Source of the DNA: Crotophaga sulcirostris
Lineage: Eukaryota > Chordata > Aves > Cuculiformes > Crotophagidae
Reading direction: 5' to 3'
Length of the DNA: 64,000 nt
Assembly: GCA_013397455.1 (NCBI GenBank)
Contig: VYZB01000118.1
Span: forward strand, 916,548-980,547
Part shown: positions 62,107 to 64,000 of the stretch, in pieces
Layout of the letters: each line of letters begins with the position of its first letter
Position numbering within the stretch: the first letter of the stretch is position 1
Notes under the pieces: model-generated
Database searches by the model: none
The model's input: only the letters and a program-made list of their open reading frames with translations
What the model was told of the DNA's origin: nothing
Position numbers and translations under genes: made by a program

Positions 62107-64000
62107 ATGTTATTAGTACTGAGGAAATCTTATTAGTTTCAACCCTATTTTTAAACAGATAGGACCAAAATCGTCATTCAGACACACTGGTGCCACCCCA
62201 TTAAATTCCAGCAGTGGCACCACTGGTAGAGAAAGAATGGCACTAAGATTTTTCACTATTAAGTAATCTGTTTTCATTACCTTCTCAGCAGTTTGTTTCA
62301 TTTGCCTGCAGTAAAGAAACTAAAATTAGAAAACATTTCATGTTCGTAGTTAGTTTGCTTCCAATGTGAAAAAAACAAGTTTATAAATTTGTCTATTGGG
62401 TTATGCCTTGTGCAGTTCTACTAAAAAAGTTGTCTTTACATTATAGTGATGAACTGTGAATGGCGCAGTGCATTATTTTGTCCAAAGCAATTCAAATTAA
62501 TGACCCTAGAAATATTATTTGAGGTGTCTAAGTTATAAAGCATTTCCAATAGTCATGCATATTACCAGCGGAATTTCTATTCTCCTTTGTAATGTATGCA
62601 TCGCCATGTGTTAATAACCTGTTTTCTGATCATCTTCAGAACTTCTTGTCTCTTCCAGGAGTTCCACGTGCCATTCTTGTATCAGTTCTAGCAGCAAATG
62701 AATGCCAGGTAAATGCTGATAACAAGCTATCAAAAGTTTGAATGCATTATTCTTGCCTTGACTTGCATACCTAAGCTCTCATTTTACATTACCTAAGGTG
62801 ATACTCATTCTGACTGAAAATAAAATTAAAAAAAAAAAAAGAGGAAGTCAAAGTATAGTGACCTCATACGCTCTTCAGCTGGTAACTGTGAGAATAACAT
62901 TAACTTAGAAAGCCTAAAAATTACTTTTTACTTTCATTTACATGAAACTTTAAAAAATGGAGAAAAAGAAAAATGCAGAATAATTTTCTGATTTAGATAA
63001 ATGTTACTTTGGATGTTAATGGATCTGCTTCTCAAGAGTGGCAGAGGTGTCTATTTTGCTGCATTGTACAAGTTCATGTCATTCTTACTAAGTGTTAAGC
63101 CTTCCCAACCATAGATAATATTTTGACATGATTAAAAAAACCCCAAAGTTCATCCAAGCCAATGGCACCAGAATTAACACACATTTGGGAAACCTGCCAT
63201 CATAGTGGTATCCAGAGATACTCTTAAGAAGCTTAGAGATCAGACGAGGAGATGAAAAGATTTGAGCTTCACAGGAGCTTCGCATGACTAAATACTGATG
63301 CCAAGACCACTTCTAAGAAAAAGTGGATGGATCATGAAAACATGAAAGTATGAAGTTAATCAACTTCTGGATTTCAAAAGAGAGGACTGAAGAGGAAACT
63401 TTTCAATGAGTGATATAAAATTCTTCTGCGGTAATGATACAAGTGAAAACCTAATCTTTGGAGTTCTCATAGATCTGCTAAGCTTCACTTTGCCCTAGAG
63501 AAAGGGTGTTCTAGCTCATACAGTTGCTTTCATAGTAAGGCTGGCCAATGGGTAGAACCAATAACTTTGTGTGCACTTGCACATACAGAATTTTTTTCAA
63601 TAACTCATTTTCTGTTCCAAATACCTATTTAAAATTCCTGTAATAACTTTTCAATCTTTCTTGCCGACAAAGTATTACAGTCCAATCAGCATTAAACATA
63701 CATTTGCTCAGCTTTAAAGGTCACTCAATAGTCACACACCAAACTATCTTTAAAGGTAAAGCAGAGCTTGAAAACACATCTGAAATGTGTTTCCTCAGAT
63801 GACATTTGGCTAGAAATCCTCCAAAAAAATAAAATTATTCTTTTAATATCAAGCACAACCTTATAATTTCTTAAAGGCAGATGTTTTATGCTTTTCTTAC
63901 TGCAGGCAAATATCATAAATCCTACTTACTGGCTATAGTTAAAATACAACCAGAGGAAATACATTACAACATGCTGCATGGAGTACCAGTTCATGAACCA

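Larger units (their letters stand above)
57366..64000. other. AT-rich stretch without recognised genes
   Basis: About 6.6 kb. A GC-richer patch lies at 57720-57935, an A-rich repeat at 62069-62106 and a poly(A) run near 62829. Frames of 124-132 codons at 58012-58386 (+) and 60011-60409 (-) have no recognisable domains. The window ends in unremarkable sequence. Confidence 0.5.

Noticed and set aside
1..64000. CRISPR arrays, operons, phage or bacterial defence genes
   Set aside because: The sequence is vertebrate-like. No regularly spaced direct repeats, ribosome-binding-site/ORF tandem organisation or long coding regions exist.

Overview
This window looks like a piece of a bird nuclear genome. 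It is AT-rich and CpG-poor, and I see no exon chain, promoter-gene unit or RNA gene that I can support. The avian call rests on several CR1 (chicken repeat 1) LINE fragments. Two keep a recognisable CR1 3' end with ATTCTATG-like octamers, and two retain the C-terminal part of the reverse transcriptase frame. A solo endogenous-retrovirus LTR of a type I recognise from bird genomes supports the call. CR1 alone would also fit a turtle or crocodilian.

Layout: 412-1118 CR1 (+); 11262-11690 CR1 (+); 22808-23410 CR1 (-); 26335-26725 a decayed CR1/L2-like LINE reverse-transcriptase piece (-); 29017-29218 a short GC-rich hAT-type element with an 8-bp target duplication at 29009-29016 and 29219-29226; 40140-41368 a solo LTR (-) with two internal tandem duplications; 47153-47285 a CR1 fragment (+) truncated at both ends; 57214-57365 a CR1 3' tail (-). 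The rest is unique-looking AT-rich DNA with scattered homopolymers and short microsatellites. A few compact palindromes and transcription-factor-like motif clusters could be conserved noncoding elements.

No genes work together here. The best reading is a gene desert or the inside of a very long intron, made of ageing retroelement insertions plus one DNA-transposon-derived element that looks younger or better preserved. Open frames of 60-180 codons occur, but the longest lies inside the LTR, and the others have no recognisable domain, splice context or family resemblance. Two weak coding candidates (15221-15550 and 30648-30763) are recorded with low confidence. I found no evidence of a new multi-gene system; the item most worth a second look is the hAT-like element. 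Repeat-family names, boundaries and motif calls were made by eye, without any database search.
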